DNA of 64,000 nt from assembly GCA_947095585.1 (NCBI GenBank), contig OX352762.1:27752669-27816668 (forward strand), in the 5' to 3' direction. The stretch is from Nephrocerus scutellatus (taxonomy: Eukaryota; Arthropoda; Insecta; Diptera; Pipunculidae). Shown one piece after another: positions 13,999-25,805 of the stretch (positions within the stretch are counted from its first letter, which is position 1; each line of letters opens with the position of its first letter). The position numbers and the translations under genes are program-made. A model generated the notes under the pieces. That model was not told where the DNA came from and made no database searches. It saw only the letters and a program-made list of their open reading frames with translations.

Positions 13999-14289
13999 TG
14001 ACTTTTGTTTCTTTGTAAAATTTGTAAAAAATGTTGTTAAATAAAAATAATTTGAAGTTAAACTTCTTTAGTTGCGACTAGGGGGTAATTGAAGTCATTT
14101 TGATGCGGATGTGATCTTACGGATGTAGCTTGATGCGGATATGATGTTACGAATGTAGCGTTTGGTGAATATGATATTACATTAGTTTGCATTAAATACC
14201 TTGCGATTTACGCTACATCTACATTTTACTAGAAAATTGCGGATGGAGCAGTTGGTGTATAGGCTTGACTAGGTGGTAACTGAAATCAT
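13999..14289. other. Internal direct repetition, no gene
   Basis: Contains two or three short related phrases (GATGCGGATGTGATCTTACG and GATGCGGATATGATGTTACG, at about 14102-14152) that grade into the tandem array downstream. No coding content was seen. Confidence 0.4.
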
Positions 14290-14293
14290 TTCT

Positions 14294-14575
14294 GGGATCT
14301 GGACAATAGGGTCTGAAATTTTGGGAACTAACAATTTCTCAAGCGATTCGTATTAAATTCGGTATGTAGTACTAAGAGGCGACTATAAGAGCTGTCCCTA
14401 ACGAAATCCTGAGATCTGGCCAATATGATCTGGAATATTGGAATCTAAGCCATTTCTCAAACGATTTGTGTGAAATTAGGTATGTGGGACTACGATGCGA
14501 TTATAAGACATCGTCTGGAATATTGGGATCTTAGCCGTTTCTCAAGCGATTTGTGTGAAATGCGGTACGTAGGAC
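14294..14575 (+). repeat. Degenerate tandem repeat, three units
   Basis: Three imperfect copies start at about 14312, 14429 and 14514. Each reads approximately TCTGGAATATTGGGATCTAA, then CCATTTCTCAAGCGATTTGT, then GTGAAATTxGGTATGTxGGA. Spacing is 117 bp then 85 bp. The first unit carries an extra block with ATCTGGCCAATATGA. No coding potential is evident. Confidence 0.75.
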
Positions 14576-14590
14576 TATTTTTGCCTTAAT

Positions 14591-16120
14591 TTAATAGTAA
14601 TATCGGCCACAACGTCAAAGAAGTTTCACTTCAACCGAGCATAATGTAACCTTTACTCATCTTTTTTTTTCTACAAAAATTGCAGTTTTATTTCTTGGCT
14701 TTTCCGCTTGTTACTGACACAAGTTTGATAAGAACAGAACCGTTGCTACAACAACAGTGGCATAACTCAAAAAATTATCACTCTGAGGCAGAACGGAAGC
14801 CGTAGGTGCGGAATAGCTGAAAATGCCTATTAATCTGAATATAAAGATCATAATATCGTAATATTAAAATTCCCGTTGCAATGGCAACTTAACAGTTAAA
14901 TAAAATTGAATTGTAATTTGGTTTTTTCCTCTCTTGAAAAATGCATTTTTTTGATGTTATAGAATTCTTCTATCATCTTGATATCATATGGCATCTTTCA
15001 GTTGACTAATTGTTTTTTTTAAGGTGTCACAAATTTAGTGCGACTCAGTGTAGGAAAAAGCATTATTTTACTTTTCAAATCATGAGAAACGATGGCGCAA
15101 TTGTTAACATATACTATATTCTTTTTGTGAGTATGGGTATGTGTATGTGTGTACCTACCGTGTGTCTTTTGGTAAAATTGTGATTGAATAAAATGCGCGC
15201 AAGTACGCAGATCAGCGGTTTTTGTACCTTGTTGTTCGGGTTGTTAATAAGTAGCGCAAATAATGAACTACATAACATCAGCGTCTCATTATGGTGATGA
15301 TGGATGAATGACGAAGGTACGATGATAATGATGTGATGAATGTCTAACATATTTACCGTACCATTTACGCCCTTTCTGTTATTTAAATCTCATTTGATTT
15401 TCAATTTTTAGATTCTTTCAACTCTTAACGAAAGCCGAAAAAACTGTGCTGTATGCTGCACTTCACACACAAAACGATATTTGTTGTTCCCAGAGAGTTG
15501 CAACATTGCCGAAAGGTGGGAATATTAAGGATACTGTGCATTGGCTTTATTTACCACGGGATGGATGGACAAAAATCTGAGCAAGTCATACAATTACGTT
15601 TACTTACGTGTCATTGGAATGTCGGTGACAGAAACTTTTCCTTCTGCAGCGAGGTGTATGGCTTTGTTGTGTGCACACTGTGACATTATTACATAATCTT
15701 GTACTGTACATAATGCACCCGAAATCACCACCTGAAATTAAACAATAGATAGAAAGAGAGAATTAATTTTTGAAGTTGATCTACTATATTAAATTAAATG
15801 ATGTTGGTAACATCTTGACATTCTTTCAACAACAGAACGTGCCGGATTATTCTCCAAAACCAATTTTAGTTCTTAATTTTTAACTTATAGGTAAACATAC
15901 AACTGCGGCTTACAGTATCGAAGCCACAAGAACTAAACTGAAGCCGTTAAATATAATTGAAAAATTGTGCAGTGAGCTCATTCGAAGCTTCCGATAGACA
16001 TCACAATGTACTGATTTTATTTTAACTACTTGATTAAGTTTTAGGTCTGATTTGGAAATAGATTTGTTTTGCTAATTTTCAGCAAGAAGTTTAGGTTATA
16101 TCTATGTAAATTTTTTATAT
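14591..16120. other. Intergenic, no supported gene
   Basis: No recognisable gene or transposon protein. A 76-codon plus frame at 15453-15683 is unrecognised. Confidence 0.4.
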
Positions 16121-16165
16121 TTAGCGCACGCTTCTAAGGATCCGCACCCTTATAATGCCTAGGTA
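16121..16165 (-). repeat. Jk-A 3'-end tip
   Basis: The 45 bp starting GCGCACGCTTCTAAGGATCC, then GCACCCTTATAATGC, is the reverse complement of the Jk-A 3' terminus. It matches the minus-strand copy at 52676 and the plus-strand end near 58390-58430. Such short tips are typical of extreme 5' truncation or later erosion. Confidence 0.7.
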
Positions 16166-16254
16166 CTCGGTGTTCTCCGAATGGGTGACCATTTGTTCAG
16201 TTTTGTTGTAAAAAACATGTCTTGCAGAATAGCGAAAAGCTATACATATTATTT

Positions 16255-17560
16255 TGATAAAACCTCTTGAAGGAATTTACGCTGCTAAGAGGTCAGAATG
16301 CTTTTTGCTTAGCACCCAAGTCTCGGATCCATATGTAAGTACCTGGTATGACCATTGTCTTATACACCAGCAGCTTGGATGTTATGGTTGAGTTCCTGGA
16401 TTTGAAGAGTCTTGGCAGACTAAAGTAGGCTTTGTTGGCTTTAAGCAACCATGTGCGAATTTCTGGTTCCATGCTGTTACGCGGTACTAAACCACGTTAT
16501 TCCACGATAATTGCTGCAGGTTATCATATCTTCTTTCTTATTTATGGAGCAAAGAATGCCTCTTCGCCAATGTTCTGGCATAGCTTCCTCTTTCCATACT
16601 TGCACTATTATTTCGTGAATTGCTTGGTGTAATGTGGTGCCTACTATTTTAATCGGTTCCGCTGGGATCCCATCTGACCCCGGGTATTATTTTTAAGCCG
16701 ATTTATCGCTCTGGTAACTTCGTCTATAGTTGGTGGCGGCAGCACAGTATGCTGTTCGGTCATTGGTGGAGCCTACAATTCCTCAGTTAGCTGGCTATTT
16801 AGCAATGAAAGTGCTCTTCCCATCGCTCTAAGATGCCTTTGAGATCGGCGATCAGATTACCCTCTTTGTCTTTGCAGTATGTACAACGCAGTTTATATTG
16901 TATTTTACCGTGGACCATACTTGTTTCTAGTCTCTTCGTTGAGAAAGGCATTGGGGATTGAGTCCAATCTAATTCGCGGATGCAGTCTTTAAGGATGATG
17001 CAATTCGCGCTCGGAGCACCATACCAACAATATAGTGGTCCGAGTCGACGTTGGCATCTCGGTAGGTTCCTACCGTGTTCAGTTTTGGGTTGTGGCGGCG
17101 GCCTTTTAACACGTGGTCTATCTAGTTGCGAGTGGTTCCATCAGAAGATACCTAGGTGGCTTTATAGATTTTTTTACGTGCAAACTTTATTCTCACAAAA
17201 ACCTTTGTAAGACATCATTCGCCATCTCCTGGACAGCTGTGATGTCAGCATTTTCTTCCTGTTAGCTGCTGAGAGCAGTGAGCGTACGTTCCATGAGAAA
17301 ATTCTTAAATCGTAAGCTGTTTTTATTGCTGTGGTTTTCATCGTAGAACAGTGCTTACAAGGTTGATTCGGGGTTCTGAGATTATTGGCCTCGCGACAAC
17401 CTTACCTTGAAGGTACTAGCCCGATAATTTAGCTTTTCCTTTGTTGGTGGAAAGTTACTGGCGGCCACCACGTGAAGTTTCATTCGATCGCAGTCAGAGA
17501 TAGTAACGGCTACGTGCAATTCTGATGAATCTTACGTATTCTTCCCCATATTCTGCTAAT
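16255..17560 (-). pseudogene. RTE-like retrotransposon, minus-strand remnant
   Basis: On the minus strand the 5' region near 17300 has a WNVRSL-like endonuclease start (LRIFSWNVRSL). It is followed by an endonuclease tail with DSDHYIVGMVLRARIASSLR (about 16975-17060). An RT start follows with LPPPTIDEVTRAINRLKNN (about 16690-16745), SDGIPAE and the block TLHQAIHEIIVQVWKEE. A second RT segment at about 16260-16480 covers the VYKTMVIPGTYIWIRDLG-type region shared with 53400-53520. The catalytic YADD block is missing between about 16485 and 16500, and stops and frameshifts are frequent. This is a dead copy of the same family as 52965-53910. Confidence 0.82.
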
Positions 17561-17784
17561 GGCTGACCGCCGTATTTTTATATTTTTTGGGTTTCGTTTA
17601 TTGCTTAGATATTTGCACTATTAGTTCATAGATTGGAGATTACCGACCTCCTGCATTCTTCTAGGATTGGTGGTGATAACATAGTGTTCATAGTTGCGTA
17701 CCCTTAAATTCCTCAGTTAGCTGAGCATTTAGAATCTCATCAAACTGGGCTTCTCATCAAGACATATTTTATAACTTATCGCTT
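17561..17784. other. No recognised feature
   Basis: AT-rich sequence between two repeats. A phrase near 17708 (CCTCAGTTAGCTG) repeats one at about 16780 in the neighbouring RTE remnant, so part of this may be rearranged RTE DNA. Confidence 0.35.
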
Positions 17785-18050
17785 TTTTATTAAACTAGCT
17801 TTTCCCGGGAGCTCCGCCACCTGCACACATGAATCCCCGCCTTGCCATAACTACCACGGTAGGGATGTTCTATTGCCTTAAGCTCAACAAAGCGCCACCT
17901 CGATCGTATTCGCACTATGTGGTTTACCGAGATTTTGTTAAGATGCATATTCTGTGAAAGTTTCAGCTCAATCGGCTCTAGATTTTGGGTTTTAGTGTCG
18001 TATTATAAAACCAACATACATTCATTTTTATGTACATATATATATATAGA
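17785..18050 (+). repeat. Insect-type retroelement tail repeat ending in TA microsatellite
   Basis: It starts with TAAACTAGCTTTTCCCGGGA, then GCTCCGCC. In the middle it contains GTGAAAGTTTCAGCTCAATC, and it ends in TACATATATATATATAGAT. This arrangement (ACTAGCTTTTxCCCGxGxCTxCGCC head, 'TGAAAGTTTCAGxTCAAT' middle, short TA tail) is known from abundant non-LTR 3' tails and SINEs in many insects. The exact clade is uncertain. Confidence 0.6.
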
Positions 18051-20173
18051 TTATAGTACGTACAAAGCAACAGCACACAGTCATTAAAGAACATAGTCCT
18101 TATGATCCGCGTTTTTTCGTCGACTTTAGTTGTTTAGTTAAAAAGTTGGTCATCACGAAAGGCTTTTTTATTTAAACGGGATAATATATAGCATATGCTA
18201 ACGCTAAAAGTACGTTCTAAATATTGGTGAACGAATTATTGAAATTACCTCCTATACACAAACTAACATTACCTCTTTATAATACTAGTATAGATAAAAG
18301 TATAACCAGAGTAGATAGAGGCTAAGATAATTATTTTATTAAGTTTTCGAGTACATAACAAGTTGCAACACATGCCAACATTTTTTATCAAACAAAATTA
18401 TTTTAAGGTATATTAAGTCAAACATTAAGAATTGCAATTATCCGCAAAATGTAACGTAATTTCTTTCAGAAAATAACAGCATATCAGCAGGTGCGATTGT
18501 ATTTGCAATATTTAAATAAACTCAGCTTTTCAAGATACCGGAAAATCGATTCAAGTCAAGTGGCATATTTATACAGGAGTACTTAAGGATCCCTGTGAAA
18601 AATGAATATTTTTTTGTTTTAAAAACACCTACAAACATTTTAAACGTGTATCCGTGGGAACAACAATCAAAAAAAGCACTGCTGATTTCTGTCTACCAGA
18701 AGCACCGCAATGCTCGACGCATCAGGAGGGTTCTCGATCTCTCAGCTCAACTGCCTAATGAATATTCATTAATTTTATTCTGTAGCAGATCGCCGTATCT
18801 ACATTTACAATGACAATTCCTCCGTTGTTCGTCGACAACTACTTGTGTAGATACGTGTTTCGTTGGCAATTTGTAAAGCGAAACGGCTCCAGTCACACCA
18901 CCACCACCACAACACCATCATAACCACAATCAATTAAATATTAAATTCAAAACGAAAATGAAAACTAAACAAATGGCAACGTTTAAATAATAATACATAA
19001 TAATTAATTATTATTAGGTTTTTTCAAGCCAGTTAAGCCTCGTTAACGAAGCAGTAGGTAGTGTCATGACTGGGTTGCAACAAATGTAGCAGCTTTTTAT
19101 ACAAAATTAAGACACAAGGTTTGTTTTATATTTTTGTTATAAGCAATCTTGAAAACAAAAACAAACAAAAACAAACAAAAAAACGTTATCAGTCGCGTAG
19201 TTAGAGCTTAGAGTCGCATAACTTATGTGTCATATGCACCTTATGGCCCATTAGATAACTTTGCATAATTTCATAATTTTGCTATGATGGACGCTTATAC
19301 AGGGTATATCCGTTATGGTGGCAAATACTTAAAGAGATGATTCCTTGATTAATTTCATGAAAAAATCGTATGGGAGAGGGGGGTCTTTTTTCTCCCCCTG
19401 CAGTGTACGTAGTGTTTTAGTGTGAAGAGATGTACTTTTGACCTTACATCACTTCACACCCTGTAACTCTTGAACACTTCTATCTACAAGGTCATTGTTG
19501 ATCTATTTTCTGTATATTCGGAGCCATTCAAATAGAATTATTTAAGACGAAAATATGTCCTGTTGTCGGGTCCATCTTTTTGTTAAACAAACAAATTTTT
19601 GAAGTGCTTTACAGACGCCTTACCATTTTACATTTATAAGAATTTTACAAAAAAAAACCGTAGCTAAATTAAATTATATTCAAAAAGTTATTTGTTATAT
19701 TATTAATTTGCATAAAAATTAATGAATAATTACGAGTAGGTACTGATTTTTTATATCGTCAGTTGTTTTGCGTTATTCAATAAGGTGCAAAGCCAAAAAT
19801 GTTTTTCGCTTATATAAAAATAATTTACCACAATCATAAATGGGATAATATTTGCGTTGCTTGGATAAAAATATTGTCCAAATGGCTTTCTACCAAACAA
19901 ACCACATTAAAAAAATGTGAAACGTAAAAGACAGATAGATGTCGAGCATTTTGAGTTTAAGATATTTTGCCGGAAAAGGAGAAAATAGAAGTTACATTTA
20001 AGCAATCGAATGATGTTCTATAGCTGGTGGCGTTAGGCTGGTGATTCCTATGATGATTTCTATGATTTCCCCTAATTATTGGTGCACTGAGGAGCTCTTT
20101 AGTCGGTCGCTGTTGTACCCGGGCATTTTATATTAATGTTTCGGAAAAGGCAACTTATCGCACAATAGTCTAT
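18051..20173. other. Intergenic, simple repeats only
   Basis: AT-rich DNA with a CCACCACCACCA run near 18900 and an AAACAAAAAC-rich stretch at about 19150-19185. No gene was recognised. Confidence 0.45.
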
Positions 20174-20334
20174 CAGGGGTCGAATTACCACATACGTGAC
20201 AGAATAATGTTGATTTGGCATGATCGCTTACGTGAATGAGCGACGTGAAGGGATCATCCTAATGTAAATACTCGATCACTCGTTAACGTATGGATTTCAT
20301 TCACTCGTTAGCTGATGTCGTAATTCGACCCCTG
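20174..20334. mobile_element. MITE-like element, 161 bp
   Basis: It begins CAGGGGTCGAATTACCACAT and ends GATGTCGTAATTCGACCCCTG. The outer 15 bp are perfect inverted repeats (CAGGGGTCGAATTAC) and similarity continues inward with interruptions. The interior has no open frame. Terminal CAGGG is common in hAT-type elements, but the flanking 8 bp (TAGTCTAT versus GCTTTCTG) do not form a clear duplication. Confidence 0.6.
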
Positions 20335-20354
20335 GCTTTCTGTATGCCTGTAAG

Positions 20355-20870
20355 GTGAAACCAAACTGACTTTATGGCACGCTTTGTGCTCAAATATCCT
20401 GCCACCTATGACAAGACGGTTGGCGTTGCAGAAATCTACGAATCGTTCACTATTGCCATTCCGCTCTCCGAGGACTTATTTGCCCTACACATGTCTGACA
20501 AGTTGTGCTGCGTTGGTGACGGTGATCAGGTGTTTGTAGAAGTTGTCCTTCTCATCCTCAGTAGGAAGATGCGTTGGAGAGTAACACTGTACTATCTTGG
20601 CGTTCCTAACACTAGTCCAAAATTTGGCAGAAAGAATCCTTTCGACATGGTGCTCCCAAGACATTAGACTCCGGTAGTCCTTCTTTGTTTATGGTTGCTA
20701 CCGTGCTTTCCAGAGTAGAGTAGGGCAGTGCTACTATCTTCAGGCGCGTATTCGTTAGTGCCTATAACCACCGCATCTCATTCACTTCCAAATTGTCAAG
20801 CTTATACCGAATAAACTCAAGTTTCACTTGGTAGTCAGCAAGGTATCTGGAGTTGTCCCGATAAAACCCG
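20355..20870 (-). pseudogene. RTE-like endonuclease fragment (family C), minus strand
   Basis: Read on the minus strand it gives NEMRWL (about 20780), KIVQCYSPTHLPTEDEKDNF (about 20540-20600), then FVDFCNANRLVIGGRIFEHK (about 20380-20440). These match the endonuclease of the plus-strand copy at 29240-31080 (IIQCYAPTNPSTEDEKNNFY; FVDFCNTNYLLIGGTLFEHK). The DLNAKVG motif expected between these blocks is lost in a deletion, and there are frameshifts. It is a non-functional fragment. Confidence 0.82.
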
Positions 20871-21044
20871 CATATTAATTATGTGGGATAAATTGCCAAG
20901 TTCTGCGTGATGATGACACTTAGCAGGTGACCCTTGAAAACAGGTGATCTAAATATGGTCGTTTTTACTTTCTTTTACATAGTAAAACTCGAACTCGGGA
21001 TTTTTGCAGATTAACCCATTAACGTATCTCCTGAGTCAGAAAAA

Positions 21045-21380
21045 GCGAAAATAAAAAACCCTCTGTCAGTCTGTATGTCTGTCCGTGTCCACTCTACAGC
21101 CCAGACGGCTGAACTTATCGGAATGACAATTCATATTTAAGCTGTCTTCATAAATTGTGAGGGGTCAGATGAATTGACGGTAATCTGAAAACCAAAAGTG
21201 TAAGTTTTTTTATACAGTTTTTCGGGTTTTTCAAAAAGTAGAGCACACCGTAAAAATCAAAAAAAAAAAAAAAAAATTAAAAAAAAAATGTTGAAAAAAA
21301 ATGTAATATACATTTACTGAAGATTCCGGCACGTCCGTAAAAGAAAGTCGTGTTGTGCCCACACCTCCATTTTTTAACAA
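21045..21380 (-). repeat. Interspersed repeat E, copy 2
   Basis: Inverted relative of 12580-12885. Read on the minus strand it contains GGCACAACACGACTTTCTTT, then GCCGGAATCTTCAGTAAAT, an expanded T-rich tract, and GATAAGTTCAGCCGTCTGG. It ends with GTGGACACGGACAGACATAC, then AGACTGACAGAGG. A long A-rich tract lies at 21258-21300 on the plus strand. Confidence 0.65.
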
Positions 21381-22531
21381 GAACTTGATTAAAATTTTAA
21401 TTTGACACCTATATGCTGCTACGATAAGCAAACAATATTACAGAGCTCCCAAAATGGAAAATCTGAAAACTTAAGACTTATTCGTTAAAAAAATTAGACG
21501 TTTGTTAACTTTTGTCATAAGGCTCCTACCAACATAACCACCAATTTTATTTTATTTAACAACAAAAACCATATAATCTTGTCAGTCTTAAGTATTAAGT
21601 TTTTCCGTTGTGAGAGCTCTGCTACAATAATAATAATATTTGCGCGACAGACCACCGTCGCGAGAAACCCTGGACCAAAACGGACTGTTGCGCCGGAGAT
21701 TATCATTATTATTAATCTAAATCTGCAATAATAATATTCTTTCAATGGCACGCCATTAATTTCTGTAAACATAAAGGTCTCAAAAGCGATGAGCAGCTAG
21801 AACGATTTTTGATTATCGCTTTCAGCGGAATTTGGTGCTAATATTTATCAAAATTAAGCGCTAACTAACCAATGTTTGGGTGGTGATTTAAAAAGTTAAA
21901 CGTCTGCCACATATATATATATATACGTATATAAAATTTTGGTTTATGTACTCACAATAAAAAGTAGCAGTCTTAGCTGATTCGACATTCATTCGGTGAT
22001 CATTTAACATAACTTTATCCCTTTACTCCTGGAAGTAAATTAATCCGTTTTTTAGTCGCCCATATATGGTCCAGAAACGACCGAAAGACGAATATAAAAA
22101 AATGCGAATCACTGAACAAGAAAGTAAATTGCTTTTCAAATATATTTTTTTATTTATGCAATAATACTTTAATATTTACACATATTCACGACAAAACATT
22201 TTATTTGACTTAAGGTCGAGGACACACAATATTGATTAGTAGGACACAAAACGAGTGGCATTTGTGTGTTTGCTTTTATTTTCGCGGTTTATATTTCCAT
22301 ATATTGAGCGATTGTTTCGGTCGGTACTTTTTGAATTTAAATCCCAACGGCACATTTATCCAAGTTTCGCATAAACCGATAAGTATTCTGGCATATGTAT
22401 TTCGTTATTCCGTTTCCGGTTGACGCTATGAATTTAATATCGATCGAACATCGAGTAGGTATCAAGAAAGACGAAAAACTATAGTAATGCGATAAAATCA
22501 ACGAAGCCGTTTTTGTCGCACGCTTTTCGTT
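21381..22531. other. Intergenic, no supported gene
   Basis: AT-rich with an AATAATAATA run near 21625 and an AT run at about 21910-21926. The 113-codon minus-strand frame at 22337-22678 is unrecognised. Confidence 0.4.
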
Positions 22532-22532
22532 A

Positions 22533-23120
22533 ATGTTCGCAAGTGAAGTTGCACGTCTCGACGCTGCGATAGAACTACGAAGACTGACATGGTTCGTGCT
22601 GTTCAATTGGGTTGCTGTCGTACTGGGCAATTTTGTTTCTTCTGTAAACCAGCATTCCAAGATTGTCGAGTCGACCAAGCAGCTCTGTTCAGACTACAGA
22701 GCTAAAGCAACCACCCAAGACAGCAAGAATTCAACTGCATTATATTCATCCACCCTTCTTCAAGCACATACATTTATATTTTGTACATTCCATTTCCAAT
22801 GCTCATTCTATTATTTATCCACCAAACTAAATTCGATTGCAAACGAACGAAGAACGAGGATGCAACGTCCCAGTGGTAGCTGTTACCGCAACGAATGGAG
22901 TTGGATTTGCCGGCTCGATGAGGCGTTACGTCGGAGTTGTGTGGCAGCATGCGTTGGTGGTAAGTCGAGACTCGAGACACAAAATCTTTTCTTGAATTTT
23001 TTAGTTTTCCTCGCTGGAGTTGTAGACGGCGATGTCGCATTCATGCACATTCAAATTACACATAACATCGAATGTCGACTCTGTAATGTGCATATGAAGA
23101 TGAAGAAGGAAAGTGTTTGA
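22533..23120 (+). other. Candidate coding exon, 195-codon open frame with internal splice donor
   Basis: This is the longest uninterrupted frame not explained by a transposon. The first 30 residues have an amphipathic start followed by a hydrophobic segment (about residues 20-36, WFVLFNWVAVVLGNFV). No domain is recognised. A strong donor consensus, GGTGGTAAGT, lies at about 22958-22967, so a real exon, if present, could end there. Local GC is higher than in flanking DNA. No upstream promoter or acceptor could be assigned, so it stays a candidate. Confidence 0.25.
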
Positions 23121-23781
23121 AAGCGTGAGTGAGTGCACTCAGTTTATAAGATGTACTTTTCCGCTTCAACTCATCTTTGAGAACAAAAAATCTCGCATGC
23201 GATACGTCTCTTCACCAGTTATCTATCATCGTCAAACATCAACCACCATCATGCGGTAGACTCTTCTGCTATCTGCTGACTGATGAAAATACACAACGCA
23301 CAATATAGTATGAATCATACTTGTTGTTTTCGATCATTCAACACCAACTAACCATCGGTTTGTCTTTCACTAACAAATCACTACTTTGTCTTTGCTTTAG
23401 TCATTTTATGTACGGATAATGTTTGAGCGACAATATACAAACATTGGTTAAACTCCTAGTCCGAGTTACGTGATTAAGGCATTGAGCTGAGGGTTCGTTT
23501 ATAGTTATTAGCATTTATCGAATTTCGATCAATTGAGTTTGTTATTGGTTGCATGTGTGAAGTTTGAGTATATCGCTGTTAACTTATTAATTTTAAACTA
23601 ATGTGAAAAAAATAACACATTTCATGGAAACTCACTAATAGGAGATATACATGTAGGCAAAGTTTTAATCGGGTAAATTTTGAAAAAAATTATGTTTGAG
23701 CGCTTTGATCCTTGGGCCTAATGACTTCCAAATTTGTACAAAAAGCGTTGTCACCGATTGGTTGTTTTTATGGTAACCGGC

Positions 23782-23856
23782 CTATTCCACTAGCACAATT
23801 CCACAAGACACAATTCCACTGAACACAATTCCACTGGCACAATTTCACTTGGCACA
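23782..23856. repeat. Short minisatellite, about 15 bp unit
   Basis: Five consecutive variants of CACAATTCCACTGGx, with unit length near 15 bp. It lies 0.5 kb upstream of the HINE-like element at 24338. Confidence 0.85.
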
Positions 23857-24337
23857 TTTGGACCGATTTGACTTATTTTTTTTTAAATGTTCGTAATAGT
23901 CAGGGGGAGATTATAGGAACCTAAAAAATTGGAAATTTCGGCAAAAACTTGGAAAGTTCGGAAAAAACTGAAAAAATTCCGTTTTTCATAGGATTTATGT
24001 ATAAACTCGCAACCATAACTCACGATTCGAACATGTTTATATAAATATATAACATGGGACAGGATATCCCAAAAGAATGGATAAGCCTGGAACATCTCAT
24101 AGTTTTTTTATTGGGCGCTCAAAATAATATACAAAAAAGGAAATGTGGGAATTTTTTTTTTTTTTGTAAAAGTTTGAGATTACGCGGCCAAATATTTTAA
24201 AAGATGCGTGTTTAATACAATTTTCAAAATGGTATAATACATTCTTTTACCTAATGTTAATACGAGGTTATTGATATTAAAATGCAGAAGGAGTTAATTC
24301 GACAAAATACCAAACTATTAAAAATTCAATCATTTTT

Positions 24338-25311
24338 TTAAATTCTCTATATTAACTTCACTTGCCCGTGGCACGGATGTCGGTCGTCGGTCGTCGTGGA
24401 ATTTGCGATCAATTTTTAACCCACTTCCCAAGGTCCGATTTTATTGAAATTTTTCACACATGCGTATTTCCGGAGACAACACATTCTATTAAAATTTGAG
24501 GGCCCTCGGGCCCCGCGGTCGGGGGGCTCCCATACAAATATTTTACAAAATTTTACTCGATTTTTTTCAAATTTTATACACATGTGTGTGTCTGATAGAC
24601 AACAATTTTTGTAAAAATTTTGGAGAACCCGGGCCCCGGGTTCGTGGGAACCCATAAATTTTTTTTAAAAAAAATTACCCGAATTTCTTCAAATTTTATA
24701 TACGCATGTATCTTCGATAGACAACACTTTTTGTAAAAATTTTGGTGACCCCGGACCCCGGGTTCGTGGGGCCACAAAATTTAAAAAAAAAATTTTTTTA
24801 AAAAAAATTAACCCGATTTTTTTTAAATTTTATATACGTGTGTATCTCCAATGGGCAACACTTTTTGCAAAAATTTTGGTGGCCGGGGTCGTGGGCCCCA
24901 TAAAAATTTTTCAAAAAAATTAACTCGATTTTCTTCTGTACCTCCGATGGACAAAATTTTTTGTAAAGTTTTTGGAGTGAACGGTCCCTGAGGCCCAAGG
25001 GGTGCTCATATAATTTTTTTTTCAAAATTAGCTCGATTTTCTTCAAATTTTTAACAAATGTATTAACTTTTTGTAAATTTGTTGGAGTGATAGGGCTATG
25101 AGACCCGTGTGGTGTCCATGTAAATTTTTTAAAAATCAATCAATTTGAAATTCCGGATTTGATTTTCTTCAAATTTTAACACATAGGTACCCATCTCCTA
25201 TTAGAGAATTTACATGAAAAATTTAAATTTTTACGGGTTGTTTTTTTTGTCTTAAACTGTACTTGATAAAAACAACATAACGGGCACGCGAAGTTAATAT
25301 AGAGAATTTAA
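24338..25311 (+). mobile_element. TIR/minisatellite element (HINE-like), complete copy 2
   Basis: The left end (24338) reads TTAAATTCTCTATATTAACT, then TCACTTGCCCGTGG. The right end (25311) is its reverse complement with two mismatches, ACGGGCACGCGAAGTTAATA then TAGAGAATTTAA. The interior opens with a GTCGGTCGTCGG run and GATCAATTTTTAACCCACTT. About six units of roughly 105-130 bp follow. Each has CAAATTTTATACACATGTG, CTTTTTGTAAAAATTTTGG and a GC-rich palindromic core such as GGGCCCCGGGTTCGTGGG. There is no coding capacity. T-rich sequence flanks the left end and A-rich sequence the right end. The structure fits Helentron-associated elements such as DINE-1, but a foldback DNA transposon is also possible. 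Confidence 0.8.
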
Positions 25312-25805
25312 AAATCGAATTTTTTTTAAAAAATTGCATATCTTAAGTTAGGTTGGGAAATATTTTTTTTTGTACTACTTTTGTACTTTTTGTACATATT
25401 TTGAACGCCCTATATGAGGTGTTCCATATAGGTGGTTTCAGTGGGTGAGGTCAGTTTTGTTGGAACAGATCGTAAAAAAGGGATTGAATTAGTTTAAAAT
25501 ATATGTATTTTGCATTTATTTCACATAACATCCGATTTTTTTTTCAAATAAAAGATATGGAAGTATCTAATATTGTTGAATTTTTTATCTTGAAGATGTC
25601 TTGCTTCCGCTGGATTCCTTTTATGGAATACGGAGTGCGTTCATTTCAATTTCAATTGATCTTCCTCGTTTTCTTGCAATAATTCCTACCATCATTGCTC
25701 TGCCACCAACCTGTAGCCCGTACTCAAGAAGATCAAGAAGATTGTTCTTCTTAATTTCGTCTTTGTACTCTAAGCGTAATTTAAACTCCCAAAATTTAAT
25801 CATGA
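25312..25805. other. No recognised feature
   Basis: AT-rich 0.5 kb between the HINE-like element and a Jk-A fragment. Overlapping open frames at 25601-25849 (plus) and 25621-25827 (minus) cannot be assigned. Confidence 0.35.

Noticed and set aside
16163..16210. GTACTCGG...GAATGGGTGACCATTTG resembles the end of 5S rRNA.
   Set aside because: Only a short phrase matches, and no A box, intermediate element or paired 5' arm was seen. It is not enough to call a 5S gene or 5S-derived SINE.
24416..25139. Several minus-strand open frames of 67-113 codons with repeated NFYKKCC-like and KFEENRV-like phrases (also at 56138-56595 and 63427-63618).
   Set aside because: They are translations of the roughly 120 bp tandem units, whose near multiple-of-three period keeps frames open. 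They lack independent coding evidence.
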